From Budorcas taxicolor (lineage: Eukaryota; Chordata; Mammalia; Artiodactyla; Bovidae): 64,000 nucleotides of DNA. The notes beneath the pieces are model-generated. The model worked only from the letters and a program-made list of their open reading frames with translations, was not told the origin of the DNA and searched no databases. The stretch lies in the NCBI RefSeq assembly GCF_023091745.1, contig NC_068935.1, forward strand, positions 20,629,775-20,693,774, read 5' to 3'. The stretch's first letter is position 1; every line of letters begins with the position of its first letter. Below, piece after piece: positions 21,165 to 31,620 of this stretch. The position numbers were made by a program, and so were the translations under genes.

Positions 21165-21915
21165 TTTCAACTCTCATCTATAAGGTCCTGGCCTTGTTAA
21201 TCATTCAGTCATGTTCACCTCCTTGCAACCTCATGGACTGTAGCCTGTGAAGCTACTCTGTCCATGGAATTCTCCAGGCAAGAACACTGGAGAGGGTTGC
21301 TATTTCCTTCTCCAAGGGATCTTCCTGATCCAGGGATTGAACCCAAGTCTCCTACACTGCAGGAAGATTGTTTACCACTGAGTCACAGGGGAAGCCCCTG
21401 TAAGATCATGACTCCCAAATCTTTATATCCAGCCCAGATAGTTCCCTGACCTCCAGACCCACATCTGCAGTTGGCTACTGGCAGGGTAACTGCAAATGGT
21501 TCTGGAGGAAGTGGGGACCTTAATTTAGCTGATGTTCTGCTCACCACATCCTATACCAGGCTTCATTAGGTTTACGTGAAGGTGCTAACTGTCTATCAAC
21601 CAAGTCTTGTGCTCAGAACTGTCTACTTGGAGAGGTTGTCTTGTTAAATATTCACATGACAGGTACAAAAAGACTAGCTGAAACTCTGCCTCCCAGGCAT
21701 CATGGCCTGAATGTTTCCACTGGCATCTCAAATACAACATGTCCAAAAATGAACTCATCTTCTCTATCTCTACTGTGAATCCACTCCTGTTCTCAACTTC
21801 CAAATGTCTGTTAGTAGCATCATCATTTTCCCAGTCATTTAAGCTCCAAACCTCAGACATCTTCCTCCCACTACCTTCTGCCACTTGAAGCAGAGTTTCA
21901 GGTTCTGTCAGTTCC
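21165..21915 (+). mobile_element. Second L2 LINE copy, split by a SINE
   Basis: Text tttcaactctcatctataag ... gatcatgactcccaaatctt and tccagcccagatagttccc, then cactggcatctcaaatacaa and tgtccaaaaatgaactcatc, repeats the L2 region just before and after the YADD motif. It therefore overlaps the coding region already covered at about 20350-20500 and must be a separate copy. A Bov-tA at 21192-21398 splits it. Confidence 0.65.
21192..21398 (-). mobile_element. Bov-tA SINE
   Basis: Minus-strand Bov-tA with the tRNA head at the right (ccactgagtcacaggggaag) and the B-box in reverse (gggattgaacccaag). It is more diverged than most copies here. Target-site words taaggtc/taagatc at the edges are only suggestive. 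Confidence 0.85.
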
Positions 21916-22469
21916 ATGACATTTCTTGTCTTTGGAATCCTGAGACCTCATTGTATCCATTCGACTCTAATCCAGTCTTAAGTAATTCTGAGAGCTGTTT
22001 AGGAAATTCACTCAGCAAATAGCTATGGAATTTGTGAGCTGCAGATGGGTAATTATCCATTTCAACTATAAAGCTGGTTTATCTAAGAAAAAATTGGAGA
22101 AGAATACTTCCTTTCCATGTTCCTCATCTGGATAGGAATGGGTAATGCAGAATGAATTATAGACTTACTCAGAATATTGAGGTAGGAATTTGTAGCCCCA
22201 TTCCTACTTTATAATACAATCCAAAAAATAATAATAATAATAATAATACAATCCAGTATGGCACACTCCAATGTTCTGAACTTTTGTTTTCTCATCTGCA
22301 AAAAGTGAAGTAATTAAATAAGATGAACTTTCAATTTGCCTTGATCTAATAGTCCAAGTTTCTAAGACTTTTGCTGAAACACACACTTAACATCAGGGAA
22401 AAAGAAGGGGATTAGCCCTTATTAATTGGGGGAATTATAATAATAAAGAGGGGGATTATACCTGCCTTT
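21916..22469. other. Unassigned DNA with a short ATA repeat
   Basis: No gene or family recognised. A (taa/ata)n run sits at 22226-22249. Confidence 0.4.
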
Positions 22470-22675
22470 AAGTACCAAACTTATTATAACCATTATGCAA
22501 TTTAAGACTCACTACAACTAAATAACTCTGTGAAGTAGGGACTGTTATGCCTGTTTTTCAGTTGAAAAAGCTGAAGTTCAACTAAGTTAAATAAAGAATT
22601 TAGGGCCACACACTCGATAAAGACTGGGCATGACCTCAGGTCTCTTTGCCTTGAAAGCCTGTCTCCCAGTTATAG
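22470..22675 (-). mobile_element. MIR SINE
   Basis: The order actctgtgaagtagggactg, gcctgtttttcagttgaaaa, gaatttagggccacacactc and catgacctcaggtctc matches MIR on the minus strand (reverse of cagtttcctcatctg... and the tRNA-like head at the right). Strongly diverged. Confidence 0.65.
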
Positions 22676-22957
22676 ACATGTAATTTGCTCCTGTGATATT
22701 TTCACTTAGTTGCCTTACTTTAATCCCAAGTTACAAGACAATTTATTTTCAAACTGAGTGCACTAAATCAATCATCTAAGCATCATTTATAATCACTTGA
22801 ACTCTGGGGTTCACTTTTCTCTCCCTCTTATTGTCCAGTTCACTTCTAGCTACATATTGCAATAATCTTGAAGCATGGTGTTCCTCCAGGGAAAAAGTAG
22901 TTGTGCATACTTTCGTGGCATTAGCAGGATTAATTACAGAAAAGGATACTTAGACTG
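22676..22957. other. Unassigned DNA
   Basis: No element or gene recognised. Confidence 0.35.
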
Positions 22958-23427
22958 TTCAGTTCAGTTCAGTTCAGCCACTCAGTCATGTCCGACTCTT
23001 TGCGACCCCATGAATCGCAACACGCCAGGCCTCCCTGTCCATCACCATCTCCCGGAGTTCACTCAAACTCACGTCCATCGCGTCAGTGATGCCATCCAGC
23101 CATTTCATCCTCTGTCATCCCCTTTTCCTCCTGCCCCCAAACCCTCCCAGTATCAAAGTCTTTTCCAATGAGTCAGCTCTTTGCATGAGGTGGCCAAAGT
23201 ACTGGAGCTTCAGCTTTAGCATCATTCCTTCCAATGAACACCCAGGGCTGATCTCCTTTAGAATGGACTGGTTGGGTCTCCTTGCAGTCCAAGGGACTCT
23301 CAAGAGTCTTCTCCAACACCACAGTTCAAAAGCATCAATTCTTCGGTGCTCAGCTTTCTTCACAGTCCAACTCTTGCATCCATACATGACCACTGGAAAA
23401 ACCACAGCCTTGACTAGACAGACCTGT
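22958..23427 (-). mobile_element. BovB LINE 3' fragment
   Basis: The (agttc)n terminus lies at left (22958-22978). The minus strand is open at 23115-23405 with PVVMYGCKSWTVKKAEHR, LRVPWTARRPNQSIL and LKLKLQYFGHLMQRADS, the BovB ORF C-terminus. It breaks at about 23427. It is a 5'-truncated dead copy. Confidence 0.92.
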
Positions 23428-24924
23428 TAGGTGGCATCATTTATAACACCTTTCAGTCAAATGCTTGGCAGCATTCTTAGGACCCATTTCTTTCTCTCTG
23501 CTCTAATTGAGTCTCCTTTTTCTGATACTCTGGAAAAACTCTGTTGGGAAAGTCCACCTTTAGATGAGAAAGTGTAACCACATCCATTAGGATCACATCT
23601 ACTAGTTGGAAGGTGAAAGAATCAACTTGTTGACTAGGCATTTTGGAATCTCCTGAGGTGCCATGACTGGTTTTGGTGATTTTTTAAATTATAAATGATA
23701 GACTAGGGCTTTTTCCTACAATACCCACAATACTGTGAAACTACAAAACATCTACTAGTTTAAAAGTATAGTTACATATCTGTAGTCCTGTTTTTCAATT
23801 CTATAAACCAGAGTGGAGTATATTAAGATTATACTACTCATTAGTGCAGATTAATTTTTATGACAGCAGCATTATCCAACAGGACTCCTAGGGAGGAAGA
23901 CATAGAACAGGTAAATTTTGATGGGAAGAAGGGGGGTTATAGAGTTTGGGCAATGGTTCCAGTTGCTATAACTGAATTACCCTGTTATTTAATTATTTTT
24001 TCTGTCTTTCCAGGCTAAGTCCTTCTTATCTAGACAGCTAGCAGACAGGTATATGCTCTTCTTTGAAAAGAAAGTGAGCTGGCAATTAGGTGGTGGCATG
24101 ATGATGTGTTGGGTGCCTAGACAGGAAAAGAGTTATGTTTGGAGGAAGAAGGATATGCCTGAAGAGAATGGGACTCTCTCAAAGCTAAACTTAGAGAAGT
24201 GAGTAATGTGAAATGCCACTTCCTTTTTGTATCCCAGGCTAAAAGGATGGAGCATTTGAAGGGCAGTGAGCTTTTTTCAAAAAGGCCCTTCTATAACACA
24301 GAGGTAACTGATGCATCGGGCAGCTGTGTCTATCAGTGATCATAGTTCCTCAGGGTTAAAGAATCAATGATAATCAATGAGAGTCAAGAATCAATGAGGC
24401 ACCCACTCTAAGCTGTGGAACTGCTGTAAAATATTTGGTCCTAGAGAGAGCAAAAACCAGAATAGAACAACAGTCCTCTACATCAGTTAGGGTTTGCAGA
24501 AAAGAGATAAGAACAGCACAATGTGAACTAACTGGATACTCTCTGATGGGATTAAGGAGAACAAGCAGGGTTTTCAGACACAAAAGGATAAGGTGGAAGA
24601 ATTGAGCTATTCCTCTATAAGACAAAGCATGAGGTTAGCAATGACTAAAAAATTGTCAGAAGCCTGAGCTGTTTTGAGATCAGTTTTGAAAGGAGCAAGA
24701 TAAGAAAATAAATCCTTAGAAGTTTGAACAATTTGAAGGTTTGGCAGGAACTGGTATAGACCAAATTGCCCCCAGCCAACTGCTTCATTTACTGTGTTTG
24801 TTCTGAGATTACTCATCCATATGATTAATTGCTTTTGACTGTGCTTCTTAGATGTTTGTACATAGCAGTGTTCTGTTTCATTTGTTTATGCATTAAGCAT
24901 TTAATAAAAAAAAACAAACCTTCT
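23428..24924. other. Unassigned single-copy-looking DNA
   Basis: About 1.5 kb without a repeat I recognise and without an open frame supported by homology. No splice-site-bounded exon could be argued. This is one of the longest stretches not explained by transposons. Confidence 0.4.
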
Positions 24925-25500
24925 TGTGTACCTAGAACTGATGAAGCTATGAGCACTGAAAAAAATGATTGAAGCCATACATGTTTCCTGCCCATCAGGA
25001 CTTTATAATATTGTTTGGGGGACAGGATTTTCACTCATTAAACAATTTCAAAATCATGATGATCCTGACATATTCTTGAAAGAAGTCAAGAAATTCAAAA
25101 TTAGTGAGTTAAATAGTTCTTTTGGTATTCTGATCCTGAATGAATGATGATGTCTACCATTATTTTCTGTAGGGAAATTGACTGTGAGCAGTAAATTTAG
25201 AATCAAAGTGGCTGTTATGAGTTGGGGTTCATCTAGGAGGTGGATGTTAAACTGAGCTGGATGAAGGACCATGGAAGAAGGGGAAAGTGAAGTGATAGGC
25301 ACAGATCCAGAGGCAGGGACTGCAAAGGTATACTTGGTAGCAGTAAATAGAAGGGTCTGATTAAAATCTAGTTTTCATGTTGAAGAGGTAAGGTAGGCTG
25401 TTAATGTAAAGTCTGTGGAACATCAACCTGAATATTCATTTGAATTCTACAGGGCTTTTGAGTAGAAGAATGGCAGGATTGCTTCTACTTTCTTCTTTGG
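24925..25500 (-). mobile_element. L2 LINE 3' half
   Basis: The order gtacctagaactgatgaagc, atgtttcctgcccatcagg (reverse of the 'gagggcaggga' L2 tail) and, further right, tgaagaggtaaggtaggctg and gagtagaagaatggcaggat follows L2 on the minus strand. Diverged and non-coding. Confidence 0.5.
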
Positions 25501-25717
25501 TCATTTAACAGTATAGCGTGTCTTTTCCACACATCATATAGTCTTTGAAAAGAGTGCACTTGAGGCTGAAATAATTAAATAAGAATAAGGTATTAAGAAC
25601 TGTTTCCAAGACTTTTCCAGGATCCTCGTGGCCATTTAGAGCCTAAAATTAATATTCCCAGTTGAAGGCATTAGGTGGGGTACTCTCCTGAACTGAAGTG
25701 TGCCATCCTGGTATTTT
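25501..25717. other. Unassigned DNA
   Basis: Nothing recognised. Confidence 0.35.
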
Positions 25718-26040
25718 TTGTTCTTTTTGGAGGATAATTGCTTTACAATGTAGTGGTGGTCTCTGTCATACATTAACATGACTCAATCATAAATGTATAT
25801 ATATCCTGTCCCTCTTGAGCCTGTGTCCCTTCCCCTATTCTACAATTCTAGGTGGTCACAAGGTGCCAGGATGGGCTCCCTGTGTTACATAGAAGCTTCC
25901 TGCTAGTCATCTATTTTACACATGATAGTGTATATATGTCAATGCTACTTTCTCAATTTGTACTAGTCTCTCCTTCCCCTGCTGTGTTCACAAGTCCATT
26001 CTCTATGTCTGTGTCTCCATTTTTTCTCTGTAAATTTACA
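25718..26040 (-). mobile_element. L1 3' UTR fragment
   Basis: Starts with tttttggaggataattgctt (the reversed 3' end), then cttcccctgctgtgttcaca and tctatgtctgtgtctcc, as in the L1 3' region at 5241-5967. Severely 5'-truncated; no coding content. Confidence 0.8.
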
Positions 26041-26204
26041 CCCAGGTGAAATCTCATGACAGAAGAACACTTCCATTTAGCAAACCATTATCAACATCTA
26101 TGGACAATCACCATCTGGTTATAACAAACTTCACAATAACCTTAAAGACAGGAATACTCTTTTCCCCTTTCATATGAGAAAAGAGCTTTCAGGAAGGTTA
26201 ATAG
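26041..26204. other. Unassigned DNA
   Basis: Nothing recognised. Confidence 0.35.
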
Positions 26205-26425
26205 TAGTGCCTAGGAGTTCAGGGTTTTTAAAGCCACACAGATCTGGGATTAGAAGCTGACTCTGTCACTTCCTAGCTGTGTCACTTTAAGTAGATTTCT
26301 TCACCTCTTTGAGCCTCAGTTTCTTCATCTATTGAATGGAAACAAGCATCCGTATCTCAAAAGGTTTCATGCAAAACTTTCAGTACAGAGTCTCTGACAC
26401 ATAGCCTTCAGCATTCAGTAAGTGT
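26205..26425 (+). mobile_element. MIR SINE
   Basis: gatctgggattagaagctg, cacttcctagctgtgtcact, cacctctttgagcctcagtt and tcttcatctattgaatgg follow the MIR core in plus orientation; the tail (tctctgacacatagccttca) follows. Confidence 0.8.
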
Positions 26426-26479
26426 TGAAAGTGGTTTAAGAGTTTTGAGTGCATACAGCATGGAAGGGGCAAGAGTGGG

Positions 26480-26690
26480 GGTGGTTAAGATAAGAGCATG
26501 ACTTCTGGAGCTAAGCTGCCTTGACTTGAACACCAGTTCTGCTTTGTGATCTTCTGCAAGTAACTTAAACTTTCTCTGTCTGAATCTTCTCGTCCACAAA
26601 ATGAGAATACTAATGGTAACCACACCACTGAACTGTGAGGATTAAGTAAGTAAATATATGTAAAAGGTGCTAGAACACTACCTGGCACAT
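26480..26690 (+). mobile_element. MIR SINE, 3' end interrupted
   Basis: ggttaagataagagcatgac, aactttctctgtctgaatc and tgaggattaagtaagtaaat, ending in acctggcacat, match a plus-strand MIR. A Bov-tA was inserted exactly at its 3' end, duplicating acctggcacat (26680-26690). Confidence 0.8.
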
Positions 26691-26905
26691 GATGGTGTTG
26701 GTTTAGTCACTAAGTCATGTCCAACTCTTGTGACCCAATGGACTGTAGCCTGTCAGGCTCCTCTGTTCATAGGATTCTCCAGGCAAGCATACTGGAGTGG
26801 GTTGCCATTTCCTTCTCCAGGGGATCTTCCCAACCTAGGGATCGAACCTTGGTCTCCTACATTGCAGTCAGTTTCTTTATCGGCTAAGCCACCAGGGAAG
26901 CCCCC
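26691..26905 (-). mobile_element. Bov-tA SINE with 11-bp TSD
   Basis: Minus-strand Bov-tA with the tRNA head at the right (ctaagccaccagggaagcc) and reversed B-box gggatcgaaccttgg. The flanking words acctggcacat at 26680-26690 and 26906-26916 are a perfect 11-base target-site duplication. Confidence 0.95.
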
Positions 26906-26916
26906 ACCTGGCACAT

Positions 26917-27145
26917 AGCAAACCTCCAGGCACTATGCTGAAGGTTTTATGTGCTTCATCTCATGTAATCCTCATTTGCCCTAGGAGGAGGTAGATACTA
27001 TTATCCCCATTTCATATAAAAGGAAATTGAGGCTCAGGTGAATTATAGTTAGCAATGGGTTAAGGGTCACACCACTTGCAAATAACTCAAATGCAGGTCG
27101 GTCTGACTCTATAGCCCTGTAAGCCTGTTAACCACTGTTTCATAG
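26917..27145 (-). mobile_element. MIR SINE
   Basis: ccaggcactatgctgaaggt, gtaatcctcatttgcccta, tactattatccccatttca, aaattgaggctcaggtg and gtctgactctatagccctg follow MIR on the minus strand. It lies tail-to-tail with the MIR at 26480-26690. Confidence 0.8.
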
Positions 27146-27839
27146 TAAGGCTTGCTTCTTTAGGAGCAGTTCAAATGTGATATTCCAGGGGTCATTGGGA
27201 ATGGAGGGAGACTAGTCTGGCAGGAAAGCGGATTTGATGTGAGAATCATCGAATCTGCAAGGCTGGAGGGGACTTTCAGAGGAGTATGTTTTGCTATTTT
27301 CTGTAGCAAGATGTGTCCCCTTTAGAAGTAAGCAGTCTGTTCTGAGTCCATGCTGTAAACACTTTAGGAGATTTGTGGTGCTTCATTAGAAAACTTGGGC
27401 AATATTTTGAAGCACAAACTTCTACTTTAAAGGGCAAAAAGCGAATGAAAAGTAGTTGTAAAGTGAAGAGCCATCCTCCTAACTGACAACGGTCAGTTAT
27501 GCCAAATGAATACCATATTAAGAATCAAACAGGGAGAAAGGTTAAGAACACAAAAGAGCTGAGGTGGGTGGGATTGGGAAAGTCTCATAAGTCACATCCA
27601 CAGCTGTAAAGTAGGACTTAAGAGGCAAGGCAGCAGCAGGAAGGAAAGATCCCAGAGTCTTAACCACTTGACAGTACTTGGTTAGAGTATCCCTTTCCCC
27701 ATGGTCTTTACTTACAGAGTAATTCCTGTTTTCCTGCTTTCTTTTAGAGTGCTTGTGATCTGAAATTCTACATTTTGAGATTTCTTTTTTTAGTTTTCCA
27801 TAATCAAATAATGAAAGCCCCACGGGTGGGATAATAATC
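27146..27839. other. Unassigned DNA
   Basis: No repeat family recognised. A minus-strand open stretch of 108 codons at 27542-27868 overlaps the next MIR and has no family resemblance, so I do not call it a gene. Confidence 0.35.
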
Positions 27840-28092
27840 ATAATAAAAACTAATAGAGCATGTATCATGAGCCAGACACTGTTCTAAGTGCCTTACATAT
27901 GTTAACTCACTTAATCATTACAACAGTCTTGTGAAAAAGATCCTACTATTATCCCCACTTGATAGATGAGAAAACTGAGGTATAGAGAAATTAAGAAATG
28001 TATTCAAACCAGCTGATAAAAAGCAGAGCAAGAATTCAAACCCAGGTAGTTGGCATCAGGGTCTGCCTGTTACTCATCACATTGTCCTGCTT
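27840..28092 (-). mobile_element. MIR SINE
   Basis: gagccagacactgttctaag, taactcacttaatcattaca, ctattatccccacttgatag, gaaaactgaggtatagaga and aattcaaacccaggtag follow a nearly complete MIR on the minus strand. Confidence 0.85.
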
Positions 28093-28384
28093 CATTGGGC
28101 CATTATTTGCTACTAACACTTTAGTTTGATCTAGTTTTTCTGCTTTTGAAGTTGTGATCACTGACCAAGAGCTAGGGAGATGAAATTCTCAAAGTCACTG
28201 AATTCACATGTGGGAACCAGTCACAGAGCTGAATAAAACAGTTCTGGGCTTTCCTCCAGGGGAGGATGTATTGTGGGTAAAGATGTGAGTGTGCCAGTTA
28301 GAGAAGTCTTGGACTAGCCCTAAAGTTAATTGCCTTCCCCTGGCATTGTCATCATACACTCTTTTAGTAGCCTCTTCAGTGAGA
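28093..28384. other. Unassigned DNA
   Basis: Nothing recognised. Confidence 0.35.
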
Positions 28385-28680
28385 GAATCCAATATGGTGT
28401 TTAAAAGCACCACCCATTGTTGTTCAGTCACTAAGCTGTGTCTGACTCCTTGTGACCCCATGGACTGCAGCACACCAGGCTTCTGTGTCCATCACTATCT
28501 CCCAGATGCAGGCTCAAAAATTTGCCAACCATGTGATCTTATGTAAATTAAGTTTTCTATCAATAACTGGTAAGTTACGAGAAAACTAGGAACAAACTCT
28601 CATGATTGTTAGAAGGAGAAATGAAATGATCAATGTTTGCAAAAAAAAAAAAAAAAGAGTAAGCACTCAGTTCACTGGGC
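28385..28680 (+). mobile_element. MIR-like SINE, interrupted
   Basis: ccaatatggtgtttaaaagc, then after a BovB insert atgcaggctcaaaaatttgc, ccatgtgatcttatgtaaat, and gagtaagcactcag resemble a heavily diverged plus-strand MIR. An A run at 28640-28655 lies inside it. Confidence 0.45.
28419..28505 (-). mobile_element. BovB 3' terminal fragment
   Basis: gttgttcagtcactaagctg through ccatcactatctcccag is the terminal part of BovB (or a SINE derived from it) on the minus strand, only about 87 bases. The phrase 'atcactatctcccag' favours BovB over Bov-tA. It interrupts a MIR-like element. Confidence 0.75.
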
Positions 28681-29024
28681 TGTTATTCCCTTTGGGGAAC
28701 TTTTGGGAGCCTCAGTAGTTCATTTCTGAGCCTGACTTACCAGCCATTTTTGCCTTTTTTGATTGTCTTTCAGGAGGTCTCTGATGTCTTCATTCATTAG
28801 TCTCCATGGATTTTTCTTTCCCCTATATTTGGCTTTCAGTTTAAAGGAAGAGGGCATTTATTCAAACCAGTCAACCCTTTCGCAGCCTCAACCATGTTCT
28901 TTCCTAAAATGTGTCAGTAAATCCAATCATTTTGCTCAGGGTCAAAAGTGAAAGGAAACATGAACAAGAGATGGATGTTGAAAAGGCACCAAGATGGCAA
29001 GATCTATGTTCTTAATGAAGCCTT
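28681..29024. other. Unassigned DNA
   Basis: Nothing recognised. Confidence 0.35.
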
Positions 29025-29150
29025 TTCCATACTATGGTCTGTGGAACATTAGTCTGAGATACTCCTGGGGGAATAAAAGATTTACATTGTCAGAAAGTTT
29101 GGGAAACAGAGCATACTGTATCTCCTTCTCAGAGAACCATACTCCACACT
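29025..29150. mobile_element. Possible hAT-like DNA transposon fossil
   Basis: actatggtctgtggaacatt, gagatactcctggggg and aaagtttgggaaacagag have the character of short hAT-type (MER) fossils with a 'tttgggaaac' end. Weak; no subfamily is claimed. Confidence 0.3.
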
Positions 29151-29502
29151 AGTCTGTTAAAAGCTCTAAATAATTTTATAATCATTAAATTTGTTTAACC
29201 TTGTCTTATTCAACACTTAAAAATTAATCTGAGCTCAGAAACTTTCAGAGTGGGAAATTATCTTGATGCAATGGTCATCTCCAAGTATGCTATACTCCAG
29301 GCAAGCTATCGTAGAGGTCATAGGGCAGAAAGGCTTATAGACTGGATTAAGATTCTTGAAACATATGGTTTTTTAAATGTACAGTGAAAAGCAAAGGAAA
29401 ATAGATGGGTGTCTTAATTCATAGGATATGGGTCTGTTGATATAGCTCATTAGTTCATTAAATTTTGGCTATTACACAAGTTATTTTCAGATGATAGTAA
29501 CA
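29151..29502. other. Unassigned DNA
   Basis: Nothing recognised. Confidence 0.35.
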
Positions 29503-29945
29503 TTTAAAATTTTTTTTATCAGAGTATAGTTAATATGCAATGTTGCTTTACTTTCTGCTATATGGCAAAATGAATCAGCTGAAGGAAAAAGACAATTCAC
29601 TGGACCCTGATGCCGGGAAAGATTGAGAGCAGAAGTGGATGACAGAAGATAAGATGGTTGGATGGCATCACTGACTCAATGGACATGAGTTTGAGCAAAC
29701 TCTGGGAAATAGTGAAGGACAGAGAAGCCTGGCGTGCTGCGGTCCATGGGGTTGCAGAGTTGGACATGACTTGGCAATTGACCACCAACAAAAATAAATA
29801 TATGTCTATCAGTTCTTTTTTAGTTTCTTTTCCCATGTAGGTCATTATAGAGTATTGAATAGAGTTCCCTGTGCTATATAGTAGGCCCTTATTATAGTAA
29901 TGTGTATGTGTCAATCCCAGTCTACCAATTTATCCTTTGCACCCC
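29503..29945 (-). mobile_element. L1 3' UTR fragment, split by BovB
   Basis: ttatcagagtatagttaata (reversed 3' end) at left and, right of the BovB, tagagtattgaatagagttc, cctgtgctatatagtaggcc and tctaccaatttatcctttgc match the L1 3' UTR also present at 34338-35365. The BovB fragment at 29596-29795 lies between the two halves. Confidence 0.75.
29596..29795 (+). mobile_element. BovB 3' terminal fragment, plus strand
   Basis: ccctgatgccgggaaagatt through ggttgcagagttggacatga matches the BovB C-terminal region on the plus strand. The open stretch 29658-29840 begins MDGITDSMDMSLSKLWEIV and continues AWRAAVHGVAE. 5'-truncated, about 200 bases. Confidence 0.85.
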
Positions 29946-30911
29946 TCAGATTATAGTAACATAACTGACACATTGAGTGCTAGGCACTGCACTATTGTTT
30001 GCATATATACTTAATACAGCCTTAGTTTTGCATATTTTGTGGTAAGGAAGTGAATAAAATGTTCAGTTCACAAAACACATGCTTGGTTTTATCCTAAGTC
30101 AATGACTAAAATACCTAAATTTTCTTATTTATAACATCTGTATAGATTTAAATAAAAAGAAAATAAATGATCAGATTTTGCATGTTAAGCTGCTGGTGGA
30201 CTGAATACATGCATTTAATTTCACTCCAAGAGTTTTCATCATTACTTGGGTCCAGTGAAAACTTCTGGTGTAATTCAGACAGGGTGAGAGTGCTGAATCA
30301 AAAAAGGGGAATTGAGTGAATCTATGTGTACTAAAGTCAGAATCCTCCTGCCTTTTCCCTCTACTCAACTTTTAAAAATGTTAGCAGCCAGATCTTTCTT
30401 CTGCAAACAGGAGATTAGAATCATATTTGCTGGGAAATCTTAGCAGCTTAGGACGTATGACCCAAAGATACTGACATTAGAAAGTTCATCAGACCTCCTG
30501 AAAGATGCCTCTAAACTACAATAAAAGAATAATCTTTTAGAGGTGTAAAGCTCAGACGGATAGACAGAAATAGAGGGAAGACAATAATATTTTGGAAGAT
30601 AGAAAACAAATAGATTGAGGTGAACTAAATTAGCAAATCTGAGCAAGATAAATTCTGGACTAGCAGTGACAAAAGCTGAGAGTCAACCTGGTTTACTCTA
30701 AAGAATCATCAAAATGATTACAGTTGGAGGCACCGTGTACCTCTGGACTGGGCATAAAGTAGAAACTATTAAAAGAGGATTGATGGAAAACTGTTAAAGA
30801 AATAGACCCCAAGATCCCTTCCCTCAATTCCAAACTTTTATGCTACTTCTCCTCCTCTACCACAGCATAAAACTAGAGATTTATTCTCTAGAGATGGTAA
30901 AACTTTGAGTA
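29946..30911. other. Unassigned DNA
   Basis: About 1 kb without a recognised family. It contains one of two related ~110-base segments (30378-30490; partner 34143-34250), which I describe as a finding. Confidence 0.4.
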
Positions 30912-31620
30912 TCTGGACTGTTGTTGTTGTCCAGTTGCTAAGTCATGTCTGACTCTTTACGACCCCATGGACTGCAGCATGCCAGGCTTCCCTGCCCTTC
31001 ACCATCTCCCAAAGTTTTCTCAAACTCATGTCCATTGAGTCAGTGATGCCATCCAACCATCTTATCTTCTTTTGTCCCCTTCTACTCCTGCCCTTGATCT
31101 TTCCCAGCATCAGGGTCTTTTCAAATGAGTCAGTTCTTCGTATCAGGTGGCCAAAGTATTGGAGCTCCAGCTTCAGCATCCATCCTTCCAATGAATATTC
31201 AGGACTGATTTCCTTTAGGATGGACTGGTTGGATCTCCTTGCAGTCCAAGTGACTCTCAAGAATTTTCTCCAGCACTACAATTCAAAAGCATTGTTTCTT
31301 CAGTGCTCAGCCTTCTTTATGGTCCAACTCTCACATCCATACATGACTACTGAAAATACCATAGCTTTGACTACATGGACCTTTGTCAGCAAAGTAATAT
31401 CTCTGCTTTTTAATATGCTGTCTAGGTTTGTCACAGCTTTTCTTCTAAGGAGCAAGAGTCTTTTATTTTTGTGACTGCAGTCACTGTTCACAGTGATTTT
31501 GGAGCACAAGAAAATAAAATCTGCCACTGTTTTCACTTTTTCCCCAACTATTGCCATGAAATCATGAGACCAGATGCCATGATCTTAGTTTTTTTAATGT
31601 TGAGTTTTAAGCCAGCCTTT

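Noticed and set aside
27542..27868. A 108-codon minus-strand frame.
   Set aside because: It overlaps a MIR at its right end and has no family motif.
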